This document shows, in pieces, positions 16,488 through 24,777 of a DNA stretch of 64,000 bases (its first letter is position 1; every line of letters starts with the position of its first letter). The position numbers were made by a program, and so were the translations under genes. Origin of the DNA: Paenibacillus sp. 598K. GTDB lineage: Bacteria; Bacillota; Bacilli; Paenibacillales; Paenibacillaceae. The notes under the pieces are model-generated. The model ran no database searches. It was not told the origin of the DNA and saw nothing but the letters and a program-made list of their open reading frames with translations. The DNA lies in assembly GCF_003851045.1 (NCBI RefSeq), contig NZ_BFBX01000071.1:49877-113876 (forward strand), written 5' to 3'.

Positions 16488-18017
16488 TTAATGACGAATC
16501 AGATAGTCGAATGCGCCCAGGGCAGCGTTGGCGCCAGAGCCCATCGAGATAATGATCTGTTTGTACGGATTGTCGGCACAGTCGCCGGCAGCGAATACGC
16601 CCGGCAGGCTGGTCGCGCCATGCTTGTCGATGACGATCTCGCCCATCCGGTTGCGCTCGAGCGTATCGCCAAGCCAGTCGGTATTCGGCACCAGACCGAT
16701 CTGGACGAACACGCCCTCCAGCTCCACATGATGCTCCTCGCCGCTTTCGCGATCGACATAGGTGATGCCGTTCACTTTGTCCGTGCCGGTAATCTCTTTG
16801 GTCTGGACGTTTTTATGGACGGTCGTGTTCGGCAGGCTGCCCAGCCGCTCCTGCAGCACCGAGTCGGCCTTCAGCTCCGGCGCAAACTCCAATACGGTCA
16901 CATGGCTGGCGATGCCGGCCAGATCGATCGCCGCCTCGATGCCGGAGTTGCCGCCGCCGATGACTGCGACATGCTTGCCCTCGAAGAGCGGCCCGTCGCA
17001 GTGCGGACAGTAGGCGACGCCTTTGTTTTTGAACTCCGCCTCGCCGGGGACGCCGACATTACGCCAGCGCGCGCCGGTGGAGAGGATGACGGTTTTGCTC
17101 TTCAGCACCGCGCCGTTCTCCAGCTCGACCTCGATGAGGTCTTTTTTCTCCAGGCGGGTCGCCCGCTGCAGCTTCATGATATCGACCTTGTATTCCTTGA
17201 CATGCTCCTCCAGGCTCGCCGCCAGCTTCGGACCTTCGGTGTACTTGACGCTGATGAAGTTCTCGATGCCCAGCGTATCCATCACCTGGCCGCCGAAGCG
17301 TTCGGCGACGATGCCGGTGCGGATGCCCTTACGCGCCGCATAGACAGCCGCACTCGCGCCGGCTGGACCGCCGCCGACGACGAGGACGTCATAGGGCTCC
17401 TTGTCTTCGAATTCGGAAGCGTCGGGACCGCCGCCGATCTTGGCCACGATCTCCTCGATGCTCATGCGCCCGCCGCCGAAGAACTCGTCGTTCAGGTATA
17501 CCGACGGTACAGCCATCACTTCCTTGCTCTCGACTTCTTCCTTGAAGACGGCGCCGTCGATCATCGTGTGGGAGATGCCAGGATTGAGCACGCTCATCAC
17601 GTTGAGCGCCTGCACCACATCGGGACAGTTATGACAGCTCAGGCTGACATACGTCTCGAAGCGGTATTCGCCGCGGATCGCCTTGATCTGGTCGATGACG
17701 CTCTGGTCGACCTTGGGGGCGCGACCGCTCACCTGCAGCAGCGCCAGCACCAGCGACGTGAACTCATGACCAAGCGGCGTCCCGGCAAAGACGATGCCGC
17801 TCGACTCGCCGGGCCGGTTCACCTGGAAGCTCGGCGTGCGCGGCAGCTCGGTCTTCTCAACGGTAATACGCGGGGTCAGCGATGTCAGCTCGTCGATCAG
17901 CTCCAGCATATCGGTCGAGCCTTTGTCGTCGCCGGCGCTCACCTGGAGCACCAGGTCGCTCTCGAGCAGCTGGAGATATTGATTCAGTTGTTGTTTGATA
18001 TCTGCATCAAGTGCCAT
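16488..18017 (-). CDS. ahpF: Alkyl hydroperoxide reductase subunit F (AhpF)
   Basis: A 509-residue NADH-dependent flavoprotein that passes electrons to AhpC. The N-terminal double-thioredoxin-like domain has the CHNC redox pair ([11 protein letters not shown]). The thioredoxin-reductase-like part has the FAD site [17 protein letters not shown], the CPHC redox pair ([11 protein letters not shown]), the NAD site [15 protein letters not shown] and the C-terminal [10 protein letters not shown]. Length and order match AhpF fully. The ATG at 18017 follows AGAGAGGTG; a start at 18026 is less likely. It lies downstream of ahpC, behind a stem-loop terminator that should lower its level relative to ahpC. 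Confidence 0.96.
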   Translation of the reverse strand: MALDADIKQQLNQYLQLLESDLVLQVSAGDDKGSTDMLELIDELTSLTPRITVEKTELPRTPSFQVNRPGESSGIVFAGTPLGHEFTSLVLALLQVSGRAPKVDQSVIDQIKAIRGEYRFETYVSLSCHNCPDVVQALNVMSVLNPGISHTMIDGAVFKEEVESKEVMAVPSVYLNDEFFGGGRMSIEEIVAKIGGGPDASEFEDKEPYDVLVVGGGPAGASAAVYAARKGIRTGIVAERFGGQVMDTLGIENFISVKYTEGPKLAASLEEHVKEYKVDIMKLQRATRLEKKDLIEVELENGAVLKSKTVILSTGARWRNVGVPGEAEFKNKGVAYCPHCDGPLFEGKHVAVIGGGNSGIEAAIDLAGIASHVTVLEFAPELKADSVLQERLGSLPNTTVHKNVQTKEITGTDKVNGITYVDRESGEEHHVELEGVFVQIGLVPNTDWLGDTLERNRMGEIVIDKHGATSLPGVFAAGDCADNPYKQIIISMGSGANAALGAFDYLIRH

Positions 18018-18049
18018 CGGGTTCACCTCTCTAAGCCGTGATTTTTGTT

Positions 18050-18107
18050 AAAAAACGGCCGGAGCGGCACAAGGTAGCGGAACTCCCGCTACGCTTGACC
18101 TCTCCGG
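18050..18107 (-). terminator. Intercistronic terminator between ahpC and ahpF
   Basis: On the minus strand an outer stem (CCGGAG / CTCCGG) encloses an inner stem (GTAGCGG / CCGCTAC) and is followed by CCGTTTTTTAAC. It should stop most transcripts after ahpC and let a fraction reach ahpF. Confidence 0.75.
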
Positions 18108-18143
18108 CACGTCTATCGTGTCGTTAAAAGGATGACAGCAGTC

Positions 18144-18707
18144 TTAGATTTTGCCTACGAGATCCAGACCTGGCTTCAGCGTAGCGCCGCCTTCTTGCCA
18201 TTTGGCCGGGCATACCTCGCCTGGGTTGTTGCGCACATATTGCGCAGCTTTCACTTTGCCGACCAGCGTGCTGGCATCGCGGCCGATGCCGCCGGCGTTG
18301 ATCTCTACAGCCTGGACGATACCGTCCGGGTCGATGATGAAGGTACCGCGATCTGCCAGACCGTCCTCTTCGATCAGGACGTCGAAGTTGCGGGAGATCG
18401 TGTGGGATGGATCGCCGATCATGATATATTTGATTTTGCCGATCGTCTCGGAGCTGTCATGCCATGCCTTGTGCGTGAAGTGCGTGTCTGTGGACACCGA
18501 GTATACTTCGACGCCGAGCGCTTGCAGCGCTTCGTATTGGTCTTGCAGGTCGCCGAGCTCAGTCGGGCAGACGAAGGTAAAGTCCGCAGGATAGAAGCAT
18601 ACGATGCTCCATTTTCCTTTGAGGTTAGCTTCGGTAACTTCGACGAACTGGCCGTTGTGGTACGCTTGCGCCTTAAACGGGGCGACTTCTTTTCCAATCA
18701 GAGACAT
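18144..18707 (-). CDS. ahpC: Peroxiredoxin AhpC
   Basis: A 187-residue typical 2-Cys peroxiredoxin that reduces hydrogen peroxide, organic peroxides and peroxynitrite. The peroxidatic cysteine is C47 in DFTFVCPTE and the resolving cysteine is C166 in [21 protein letters not shown] and the conserved Arg of the active site region are present. AhpF, next in the operon, recycles it. The start at 18707 follows TAGGAGGG. The promoter carries a PerR-like box. Confidence 0.97.
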   Translation of the reverse strand: MSLIGKEVAPFKAQAYHNGQFVEVTEANLKGKWSIVCFYPADFTFVCPTELGDLQDQYEALQALGVEVYSVSTDTHFTHKAWHDSSETIGKIKYIMIGDPSHTISRNFDVLIEEDGLADRGTFIIDPDGIVQAVEINAGGIGRDASTLVGKVKAAQYVRNNPGEVCPAKWQEGGATLKPGLDLVGKI

Positions 18708-18738
18708 GTGATGGTTCCCTCCTAAAGGTAATTGATTA

Positions 18739-18786
18739 TTAAACTCATTCTAAACTAATATTAATTATCCCGCCCGCAAAAGTCAA
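18739..18786 (-). promoter_or_regulatory. ahpC promoter with PerR-like box
   Basis: On the minus strand TTGACT (18781-18786), a 17-base spacer and TAATAT (18758-18763). A 15-base sequence TTAGAATGAGTTTAA (18739-18753) matches 11 of 14 fixed positions of the Bacillus PerR box and covers the expected start of transcription. Peroxide-inducible control is the natural reading. Confidence 0.65.
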
Positions 18787-18813
18787 GCCCTGCGCGCAAG
18801 GTTGTCCAACCTA

Positions 18814-19395
18814 TTATACATCAAATCGGTACTCCATGTCGCCAGCCATTGCTTGGGGAGTGTCCCCCGTCTTTCTGAAATCATGGGTGTACAGTAGTTG
18901 AAATTCGCCAAAATCGATCTGTTTATAAAATTCAAAGCAAGGAAATCCGTCGTGACAGCCCGATACCTTCACCTCTCCGTTCCTATACGCAGTGACATAC
19001 AGACAGTAATCAACGGGAGCTGCGTCCGGAGTGAGCGGGTTCGCCGCGCTTGCACGCATAGTTAAGGTTACGGCATCCTCGGTCCACTGCTCATCCTCGA
19101 TGACAATCCCGTCTGTAGCCGCCTTGCCCTCCTTGTAGTGAACAGAGCCATCAGGCGCTGTCAGCCTGAGGACGGTAATCCCCGTATCTGCAAAGGCGGA
19201 CACTCGCTGCTTCACGAAGTCGATAGTCGCTTCCTGCTCTACGCGACACCTGCCCGTGTTGGCTGCATGGGGCGTAAATTCTCTGTCATCTCCTTGAAAT
19301 TCGTAAGTCATACCCGTATTCGGGTCTGTAATAGGGGGTAAATATAACATCCCGCCAATAAATATGCTGCCTCTTATTTTAATCAACTCTGCCAT
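18814..19395 (-). CDS. Uncharacterised 193-residue protein
   Basis: I do not recognise this family. The protein is soluble, with no signal peptide or membrane helix, rich in beta-type patterns and with acidic stretches. A few cysteines (CRVEQ, YCLYV, CHDGFPCFEFY) are spread along the chain without a metal-site spacing. The ATG at 19395 follows GAAGGAGTG, so translation is likely real. It stands alone on the minus strand between the ahpC promoter and a long regulatory-looking gap. It is unlikely to belong to the ahpCF unit, because the ahpC promoter lies between them. Confidence 0.7.
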   Translation of the reverse strand: MAELIKIRGSIFIGGMLYLPPITDPNTGMTYEFQGDDREFTPHAANTGRCRVEQEATIDFVKQRVSAFADTGITVLRLTAPDGSVHYKEGKAATDGIVIEDEQWTEDAVTLTMRASAANPLTPDAAPVDYCLYVTAYRNGEVKVSGCHDGFPCFEFYKQIDFGEFQLLYTHDFRKTGDTPQAMAGDMEYRFDV

Positions 19396-19699
19396 TTCTG
19401 GTCACTCCTTCATAATTATTAGCCTATGTATCCCGTAACGATCTCGCATAGATATGGTCATATCGTCACGTAATATTATAGCCCATAGAGCTAACCAAGA
19501 AATGTAACGCAGGTTACAAACAAGAGCTTAATCTACATAAAATTTTTTTACACGAATCCTGCTACAAACGAACATCGCCAGCGAGCCTTTTACGCAGAAC
19601 GGTTCGTTTTTTTTGAAGCATCCTGTTTACTCGATCGCGTTAATGGTTAAAAAGGTGCGATTATTCCCAAATATTTCGACTCGTGGAGGATTGGTGCCG
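19396..19699. other. Divergent intergenic region with palindrome and stem-loop
   Basis: No gene is seen. It contains a perfect 6-4-6 inverted repeat TGTAACGCAGGTTACA (19503-19518) and, nearer the plus-strand lipoprotein, a stem AACGAAC / GTTCGTT followed by TTTTTTTT (19567-19616), which looks like a rho-independent terminator or an attenuator in a leader. No known riboswitch pattern was recognised. Confidence 0.5.
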
Positions 19700-20488
19700 A
19701 TGAAAAATAAAATGAAGCGTTACTTATCCGCTTCGTATGCCGTCCGAGGTTCTGTCGCGCTTGTCGCGTTGCTTGCTTTGTCGCTCCTGGCTGCGGGTTG
19801 CGCCGACTCGTCCAAGGATAACGGCGGCGCCGCATCCGCCTACCGCCCCGCCGAGCCGGGCCAAGTGGAGCTGGACCGTCTGCAAGGCATGTATTACGGC
19901 TTCAGCCCCGACTATGACGGCAGCGAATGCGGCGGCATGTGCTGGAACATCGTCACCTTCCTGCCGGATGGGCAGCTGTTCCTCGACGCTCCGCCCTCGG
20001 GCGGCCCGGAGACGATCGATTGCGCCGAAGCCGCCTGTCAGCCATACCGGATCGAGAACGGAGAGCTGCTCCTGGAGGATGGGGAGACGCGTACCATCGA
20101 GGTTGTCGACGACACCTTGATCATCGACGATGTCGAACTGGCGCCGGTACTGCCGGTGCAAGAGGATCTGACGCTCGACCAACAGTATACGCATCAAGGG
20201 TTCAGCGGTCTGGTCGGCATCTCTGCCGGGTCCACCTCCTGGCAAGAGGACATCGTGCTGAGGAGAGATGGCACCTATGAGAGCAGCAATCTGATGCTAG
20301 GCTCCGTCGAAGGCGGAGCGCCGACTACCGGAGCGGCCGGAAGCGATGCGAGCGGCACGTACCGGATCAGCGGCAACACGATTTCCCTCACCAATTCGCT
20401 TGGCGAAACCGAGCATGCGTTGTTCTTTATCCATGTCGATGACGACAGCATCCAGATCGGCGACCGGAATTTTCTTGTCGAACCGTAA
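19700..20488 (+). CDS. Uncharacterised lipoprotein
   Basis: A 262-residue exported lipoprotein with a signal peptide (residues 1-34) ending in LSLLAAGC, so it is anchored outside the membrane. The mature part begins with a low-complexity linker, followed by beta-rich sequence with short repeats such as RLQGMYYG...VTFLPDGQLFL, IVLRRDGTYESS and ASGTYRISGNTISLTN, the pattern of small beta-barrel or lipocalin-like domains with conserved Gly-Thr-Tyr turns. Four cysteines (CGGMC, CAEAAC) may form disulfides. The ATG at 19700 follows GGAGG. Function unknown. Confidence 0.75.
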   Translation: MKNKMKRYLSASYAVRGSVALVALLALSLLAAGCADSSKDNGGAASAYRPAEPGQVELDRLQGMYYGFSPDYDGSECGGMCWNIVTFLPDGQLFLDAPPSGGPETIDCAEAACQPYRIENGELLLEDGETRTIEVVDDTLIIDDVELAPVLPVQEDLTLDQQYTHQGFSGLVGISAGSTSWQEDIVLRRDGTYESSNLMLGSVEGGAPTTGAAGSDASGTYRISGNTISLTNSLGETEHALFFIHVDDDSIQIGDRNFLVEP

Positions 20489-20558
20489 ATTTTCGTGCGA
20501 TTGATACCTCCCAATCTTGTCCTAACGTGGTAGAATGGATAAGGGAAGGAGGTCAGCA

Positions 20559-21194
20559 ATGACCATGGACAATGTAAAAGAAAAAACCGAAGAAGAAAAA
20601 AAACGCGAGGAAGAAGCGAAAAAAATCATCGTCGCGATTCATTCCCGCTCGCTGCAGATGCTCCAGACTGACTTCGACGCCTACCAGGTGGAGGGTCAGA
20701 TTATCAATCACCCGAACTTCGGGCCGATGTTCGTCTACCGGCTGAAAGAAAAAGAAGGTGACAAGGAATATGCCTGCGGCTTCTTCATGAATGAAATGCT
20801 CCAAAAACACCAGGATCCCGGACGGGCCAGTCAGTGGCTCGCGTCCTTCTATATCGATATGATCGAAGCCGGCGTCAGCCGCCCGCTGCTCGCTCCGCCT
20901 GCGGATCAGGAGGCGGCCAAAAAGCTGCTCGACGAGCAGGTCGTTCCCTTCTGCGCAACCGCTGTCAGAGAAGAATTCGGCTCGGACAAAGTGCAAGTCG
21001 GCTTCAATATGCACAAGCAAGCCGGTCCTGTCCTCGAAGCGGGATTCCCGCAGTTCAAGGATGGCAACAACGCCTGCGCGATGCCGCTGCAGTATCTGAT
21101 GACGCTGCACCTGATGAATCGCGATCCATCCGACCCGCTCATCAATGGGCTATACAAGATCCAGGAAGAGCACGAGGAAGCCAAGCAAGCCTGA
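20559..21194 (+). CDS. Uncharacterised 211-residue cytoplasmic protein
   Basis: I do not recognise the family. It starts with a highly charged, probably helical segment (KEKTEEEKKREEEAKK, residues 5-20), then a soluble alpha/beta-type chain with no membrane helix or signal peptide. The ATG at 20559 has a very good site (AAGGAGG, 7 bases upstream). It follows the lipoprotein gene by 70 bases on the same strand and ends before a strong stem-loop, so the two may share a transcript. Function unknown. Confidence 0.7.
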   Translation: MTMDNVKEKTEEEKKREEEAKKIIVAIHSRSLQMLQTDFDAYQVEGQIINHPNFGPMFVYRLKEKEGDKEYACGFFMNEMLQKHQDPGRASQWLASFYIDMIEAGVSRPLLAPPADQEAAKKLLDEQVVPFCATAVREEFGSDKVQVGFNMHKQAGPVLEAGFPQFKDGNNACAMPLQYLMTLHLMNRDPSDPLINGLYKIQEEHEEAKQA

Positions 21195-21223
21195 AGACTA
21201 GCCGCTCAGCCTGTCATCGCTGC

Positions 21224-21266
21224 CCAACAAGCCGCCCCCGGGATCACCCGAAGGGCGGCTTGTTGG
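21224..21266 (+). terminator. Strong stem-loop downstream of the 20559 gene
   Basis: A perfect 14-base stem (CCAACAAGCCGCCC / GGGCGGCTTGTTGG) with a 15-base loop. The T-run after it is poor, so it may act partly as an RNA-stabilising end. Confidence 0.6.
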
Positions 21267-21336
21267 TGTCATCCATGCGGCGAACAATTCTGGACCGGTG
21301 ACTTAGGTTGCCTGATCCTAACGCCCGCCAATCCGC

Positions 21337-21705
21337 TCAGGTCAACCGCCCGAGCCGCTCTGCCGCTTCCTCCTCGGACGGCAGGAATAAGCATTGCCGC
21401 CCCTCGTTGCACTCGTAAATAAAGTCGCGCAAGCTCTTGCTCGTCACCTGCGAGAAGTCTCCGACAATCGCCAGCTTCACCTGATAGTTCACAGCCTTCT
21501 GCAGGATCCCTCCCGCCAGCCTCGTGCTCAGATCAAAGAAACGTTCGCTGAAGCGCTCCTTCGGCAGGATGATGCGATCGCAGCCCGTCTCGTACCGCAC
21601 CGTCATCATCAGATCGAGAGCCGTCTGCTCGTCATCGATAACTGACGGCCAGCTGCGGACCAGCGCCACCGGAGCGCCTGCCGTTTGCAGTTGCTCGATA
21701 TTCAT
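21337..21705 (-). CDS. DUF4180 protein
   Basis: A 122-residue soluble protein of the DUF4180 family, function unknown. Diagnostic stretches are TALDLMMTVRYETGCDRIILPKERFSERFFDLSTRLAGGILQKAVNYQVKLAIVGDFS and SKSLRDFIYECNEGRQCLFL. The length is complete. Its start overlaps the stop of the upstream TPR gene by four bases (ATGA), so the two are translationally coupled. Confidence 0.85.
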   Translation of the reverse strand: MNIEQLQTAGAPVALVRSWPSVIDDEQTALDLMMTVRYETGCDRIILPKERFSERFFDLSTRLAGGILQKAVNYQVKLAIVGDFSQVTSKSLRDFIYECNEGRQCLFLPSEEEAAERLGRLT

Positions 21706-22541
21706 TCCGTCTGCTCCTCTCTGTGCGCCGGCACCTCATCCAGCTCTGCTGCCAGTTGGCGCACCTCCTCGGGCGATGTCGACGGGATCAGCGCCGCAGG
21801 CCGTCCCAATGCAGCTTCGCATTGCTCGCGCGCCTCGTCAACTTTGCCCAACTGCTTGAGCGTACGCGCATAATAATAGTAAGGCTCCGCGAACTTGGGC
21901 GACTTGGCGATGACCTGCTTGTACATCTCCTCGGCTTCCTCATAACGTCCCAGCATATAATACGTCTGCGCCAGATTGTCGCGGATCGTCTGGTCCTCGC
22001 TATTGTAGTCGTAGGCCTCGAGGTTAAAGGCGAGCGCCTCCTCATGCTGACCGCTGAGCAGCTTGAGATAGCCGAGGTTGCCATAGACCATCGTGTTCTT
22101 AAATTTGTTAAAGATGGCCTCGAGCAGCGTCAGCGCCTCCTCTCGTCTGTGCTGCAGCCAGTAGACGGTCGAAAGGTTGATCTTGATCTGCATCTCGTCC
22201 TCGCGGCGCTTCGCCTTGGTCAAGCCGTCCCGGAACACCTGCTCGGCTCGCGCCAGCTCGCCCTTGCGCAGCAGCAGATAGCCATAATGAGCCAGCACCT
22301 GCGCTCCGGCATTGGGCAGAGCGGCCGTTTTCTCAAGCAGCGCCAGCGCCTTGTCCTCCTGGCCTTGCATAAAAGCGGCATTGGCTCTCATCGAGTACAG
22401 CATCGGCCGATTGCTATAGTAGCCGTAGCCTACCAACAATACGACGACTGCGACTCCAGCCAGCCAATGAAGCAGGAACGCGCCGCCGACCACGACGATA
22501 ATTACCGCAAACATCAATACGCTTAGTGCCAGCTTGGGCAT
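21702..22541 (-). CDS. TPR-repeat membrane protein
   Basis: A 279-residue protein with two N-terminal membrane helices (about residues 3-22 and 24-42), then five or six tetratricopeptide repeats (about 55-245), for example AHYGYLLLRKGELARAEQVFRDGL and DNLAQTYYMLGRYEEAEEMYKQVI. TPR arrays hold protein partners; this one faces the cytoplasm or cell surface depending on topology. The ATG at 22541 was chosen over upstream starts because GGGGAG lies before it and the first helix begins directly. Coupled to the DUF4180 gene. Confidence 0.85.
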   Translation of the reverse strand: MPKLALSVLMFAVIIVVVGGAFLLHWLAGVAVVVLLVGYGYYSNRPMLYSMRANAAFMQGQEDKALALLEKTAALPNAGAQVLAHYGYLLLRKGELARAEQVFRDGLTKAKRREDEMQIKINLSTVYWLQHRREEALTLLEAIFNKFKNTMVYGNLGYLKLLSGQHEEALAFNLEAYDYNSEDQTIRDNLAQTYYMLGRYEEAEEMYKQVIAKSPKFAEPYYYYARTLKQLGKVDEAREQCEAALGRPAALIPSTSPEEVRQLAAELDEVPAHREEQTE

Positions 22542-22646
22542 TGGTTCTCTTGCTCCCCTTTCCCTGATCTTGCCATAGGCAATGTTCTCTCTGACCAGTA
22601 TACCATTGCTGGTGCGATTAGGGGAGCAAGTGCAGGACGACACCGA

Positions 22647-23672
22647 CTAATCCGCCAGCTTCGAGAAGTGCTCCGCAGCCGAGCGAACGGCCAGGATACT
22701 CGAGGAATTCAACGAGTTGTCCAGCAGCAGCACCCGGTCGTTCTGTACCGCCTTGAGCGACTGCCATACCGCCATCGGCTCCAATGCCTCGACTGCCGCC
22801 CTTGCCGTATCGAGATCATGCTGGATGATCAGCACGTCGGGGTCCATAGCGGCCAGCGACTCCAGCGACAGATTGGCGCTATCCTCCGGATAGCTCTCAG
22901 GCGCATGCAAGCCGAAGCCGCTTTCCTCATTATAATAGACGGTGTTGTTTTTGCCTTGCGCGACGAAGTTGGCTTTGCCGTCTACACGCACCAACGCATA
23001 AGTCAGATCCTCTAGCGGGGCCAGTTGCGACCTGGTCTGCGCGATCAATTGCTTGGTCTCTTCGATATACTGCTCGGCCTGCTCCTCATGGCCGATGATG
23101 CGAGCGCATAGCCGGGTAGCATCCTGCCAATCGTCGCTATAGCCGATCTGGATGACGGGAGCAATACGAACCAAGTCGTCGTAAATGGCATCGATGTGTC
23201 CCTGGAAGGTGACGATCACATCGGGATCGGCCTCCATGATCGTCTCCAGATTGAGATCGCGGCCGCTGCCCAGATCGAGGATATCCGCCCCTGCTGCATA
23301 CGGCTGCAGCGTGACGAACTCGGCTAGCGCTTCTCCAGCACTCGCGGATGCGACAGGCGGCTGCCCGAGCGCAAAAAAGTAATCCAGATAGAGCGGATGC
23401 AGCACAGCGATCCGTTCGGGCTTGGCCTCCAGCACGGTCTCGATACCGGCAGCATCGACGATCGTGCGCGGCCAACCGTCCGTCATCTCGGGCTCGGCAT
23501 TATCGCTTCCTTGCGCAGCCGCAGTCGCATCCTTCGCGTTGCTGCTGTTTTCCGCTGCTTGCGCTTGTTTGGGCGCTTCCCCCTTGTCGGCTGCGCCGCC
23601 GCAGCCGCTCAACGCCAGGGCGAATGCCAGGATGAGTATAGGCACGCTTAGCTCATTACGTCTCTTTTTCAT
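22647..23672 (-). CDS. Iron-siderophore-type substrate-binding lipoprotein
   Basis: A 341-residue extracellular binding protein of the FecB/FhuD (class III) type. A signal peptide with lipobox ALSGC ends at Cys23, followed by an Ala/Lys/Gln-rich linker. The fold signatures are PERIAVLHPLYLDYFFALGQ, NLETIMEADPDVIVTFQG, the long backbone helix (AEQYIEETKQLIAQTRSQL), SLESLAAMDPDVLII and DRVLLLDNS. No permease or ATPase gene is adjacent, so it must work with a transporter encoded elsewhere. It is the last gene behind a Fur box, after a flavin monooxygenase and an IruO-like reductase, which points to ferric ligand uptake. Confidence 0.9.
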   Translation of the reverse strand: MKKRRNELSVPILILAFALALSGCGGAADKGEAPKQAQAAENSSNAKDATAAAQGSDNAEPEMTDGWPRTIVDAAGIETVLEAKPERIAVLHPLYLDYFFALGQPPVASASAGEALAEFVTLQPYAAGADILDLGSGRDLNLETIMEADPDVIVTFQGHIDAIYDDLVRIAPVIQIGYSDDWQDATRLCARIIGHEEQAEQYIEETKQLIAQTRSQLAPLEDLTYALVRVDGKANFVAQGKNNTVYYNEESGFGLHAPESYPEDSANLSLESLAAMDPDVLIIQHDLDTARAAVEALEPMAVWQSLKAVQNDRVLLLDNSLNSSSILAVRSAAEHFSKLAD

Positions 23673-23684
23673 TTGTTATCTCCT

Positions 23685-24731
23685 CTATTTCGTATATAAC
23701 TCCTTCATGAGCTCGCGGTTTTTGTTGGCGAACAGTTCATTGTGGGAGGACACCATGCCATAGGCGTGAGCTTCCGGCGTGATGAACTGCTTGGCTTCGT
23801 TGACGGCGTTCGCCGCGTCCTGGAAGGCGCCCGCGATCAGGTGCAGCTTGCCTTCATGATAGAGCACGTCTCCGGCAGCGTAGATGCCTGGCACCGAGGT
23901 CGCGCTTGTCGGCGTGCCCGCGACACGGAAGTCCTTCATCTCGATCTGCACTTCGCTGTTGGCGAGCAGCTCCTTGTCCCGTTCGTAGCCGTGATTGATG
24001 ATCACCTCATCCACCGCAAGCTGCATCGTAGCCGCGTCCTCCGTGCGAGCAAGCGTCACCGAGGCGACACGGCCCTGATCCTTGTCCGCGACCAGCGTCG
24101 TGATCGTCGTATTGAGCAGCACCTCAACCCCGCTCTTGCCAAGCTTGGATATTTCGGCCTCATGGCCCTTGAGCGCATCGCTGCGGTAGGTCAAGTATAC
24201 TTTGTCTGCGATCGGAGCCAGCTCGTTGGCCCAATCCACCGCTGAATTGCCTCCGCCCGAGATAAGCACCGTCTTGCCCTTGAAGCGGGCAAGCGACTTG
24301 ACCGTATAATGAAGATTGGTCACCTCGTAGCGATCGGCCCCCTCGATATCGAGCTTGATCGGCTTCAGAATCCCGCCGCCGACCGCGAGGATGACGGTGC
24401 GGGAGCGATGGATGGCTCCGGAGGCCGTATGCAGCAGGAAGATGCCCTCGGCGTCTCTTGCGATCGATTCGACCTTCTCTCCGAGGACGACCTCGGGCTG
24501 GAACGTCATCGCCTGCGTCACTAGCTGCTCGATCAGCTTGGCGCCAGGCACGGGCGTCAGGCCGCCGACATCCCAGATCATCTTCTCGGGATAGACATGC
24601 ACTTTGCCGCCCAGGAAGGGCTGGTATTCGATAATTTTCGCCTTCAGCTCCCGCAAGCCGCTATAAAAAGCGGCATACAGACCCGCAGGTCCGCCGCCGA
24701 TAATCGTTACATCCATAATTTCTGTAGACAT
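23685..24731 (-). CDS. Thioredoxin-reductase-like ferredoxin/flavodoxin-NADP+ reductase (YumC/IruO type)
   Basis: A 348-residue FAD- and NADPH-binding oxidoreductase without the redox-active CxxC of thioredoxin reductase. FAD site GGGPAGLYAAFYSGLR (residues 12-27), NADPH site GGGNSAVDWANEL and GIYAAGD near the C-terminus are intact. Family members reduce ferredoxin or flavodoxin; S. aureus IruO is known to support release of iron from siderophore and heme. Position in a Fur-controlled operon between a flavin monooxygenase and a siderophore-type binding protein favours an iron-release role. Start at 24731 with GAGGG upstream. Confidence 0.9.
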   Translation of the reverse strand: MSTEIMDVTIIGGGPAGLYAAFYSGLRELKAKIIEYQPFLGGKVHVYPEKMIWDVGGLTPVPGAKLIEQLVTQAMTFQPEVVLGEKVESIARDAEGIFLLHTASGAIHRSRTVILAVGGGILKPIKLDIEGADRYEVTNLHYTVKSLARFKGKTVLISGGGNSAVDWANELAPIADKVYLTYRSDALKGHEAEISKLGKSGVEVLLNTTITTLVADKDQGRVASVTLARTEDAATMQLAVDEVIINHGYERDKELLANSEVQIEMKDFRVAGTPTSATSVPGIYAAGDVLYHEGKLHLIAGAFQDAANAVNEAKQFITPEAHAYGMVSSHNELFANKNRELMKELYTK

Positions 24732-24777
24732 CGTTATCCCTCATTTTCCTAATATGATATTCTTGTTGGCAGTTGGC

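Noticed and set aside
19560..19620. Cyclic-di-GMP or other riboswitch before the lipoprotein gene
   Set aside because: Only a simple stem with a T-run is visible; none of the conserved riboswitch core sequences could be matched.
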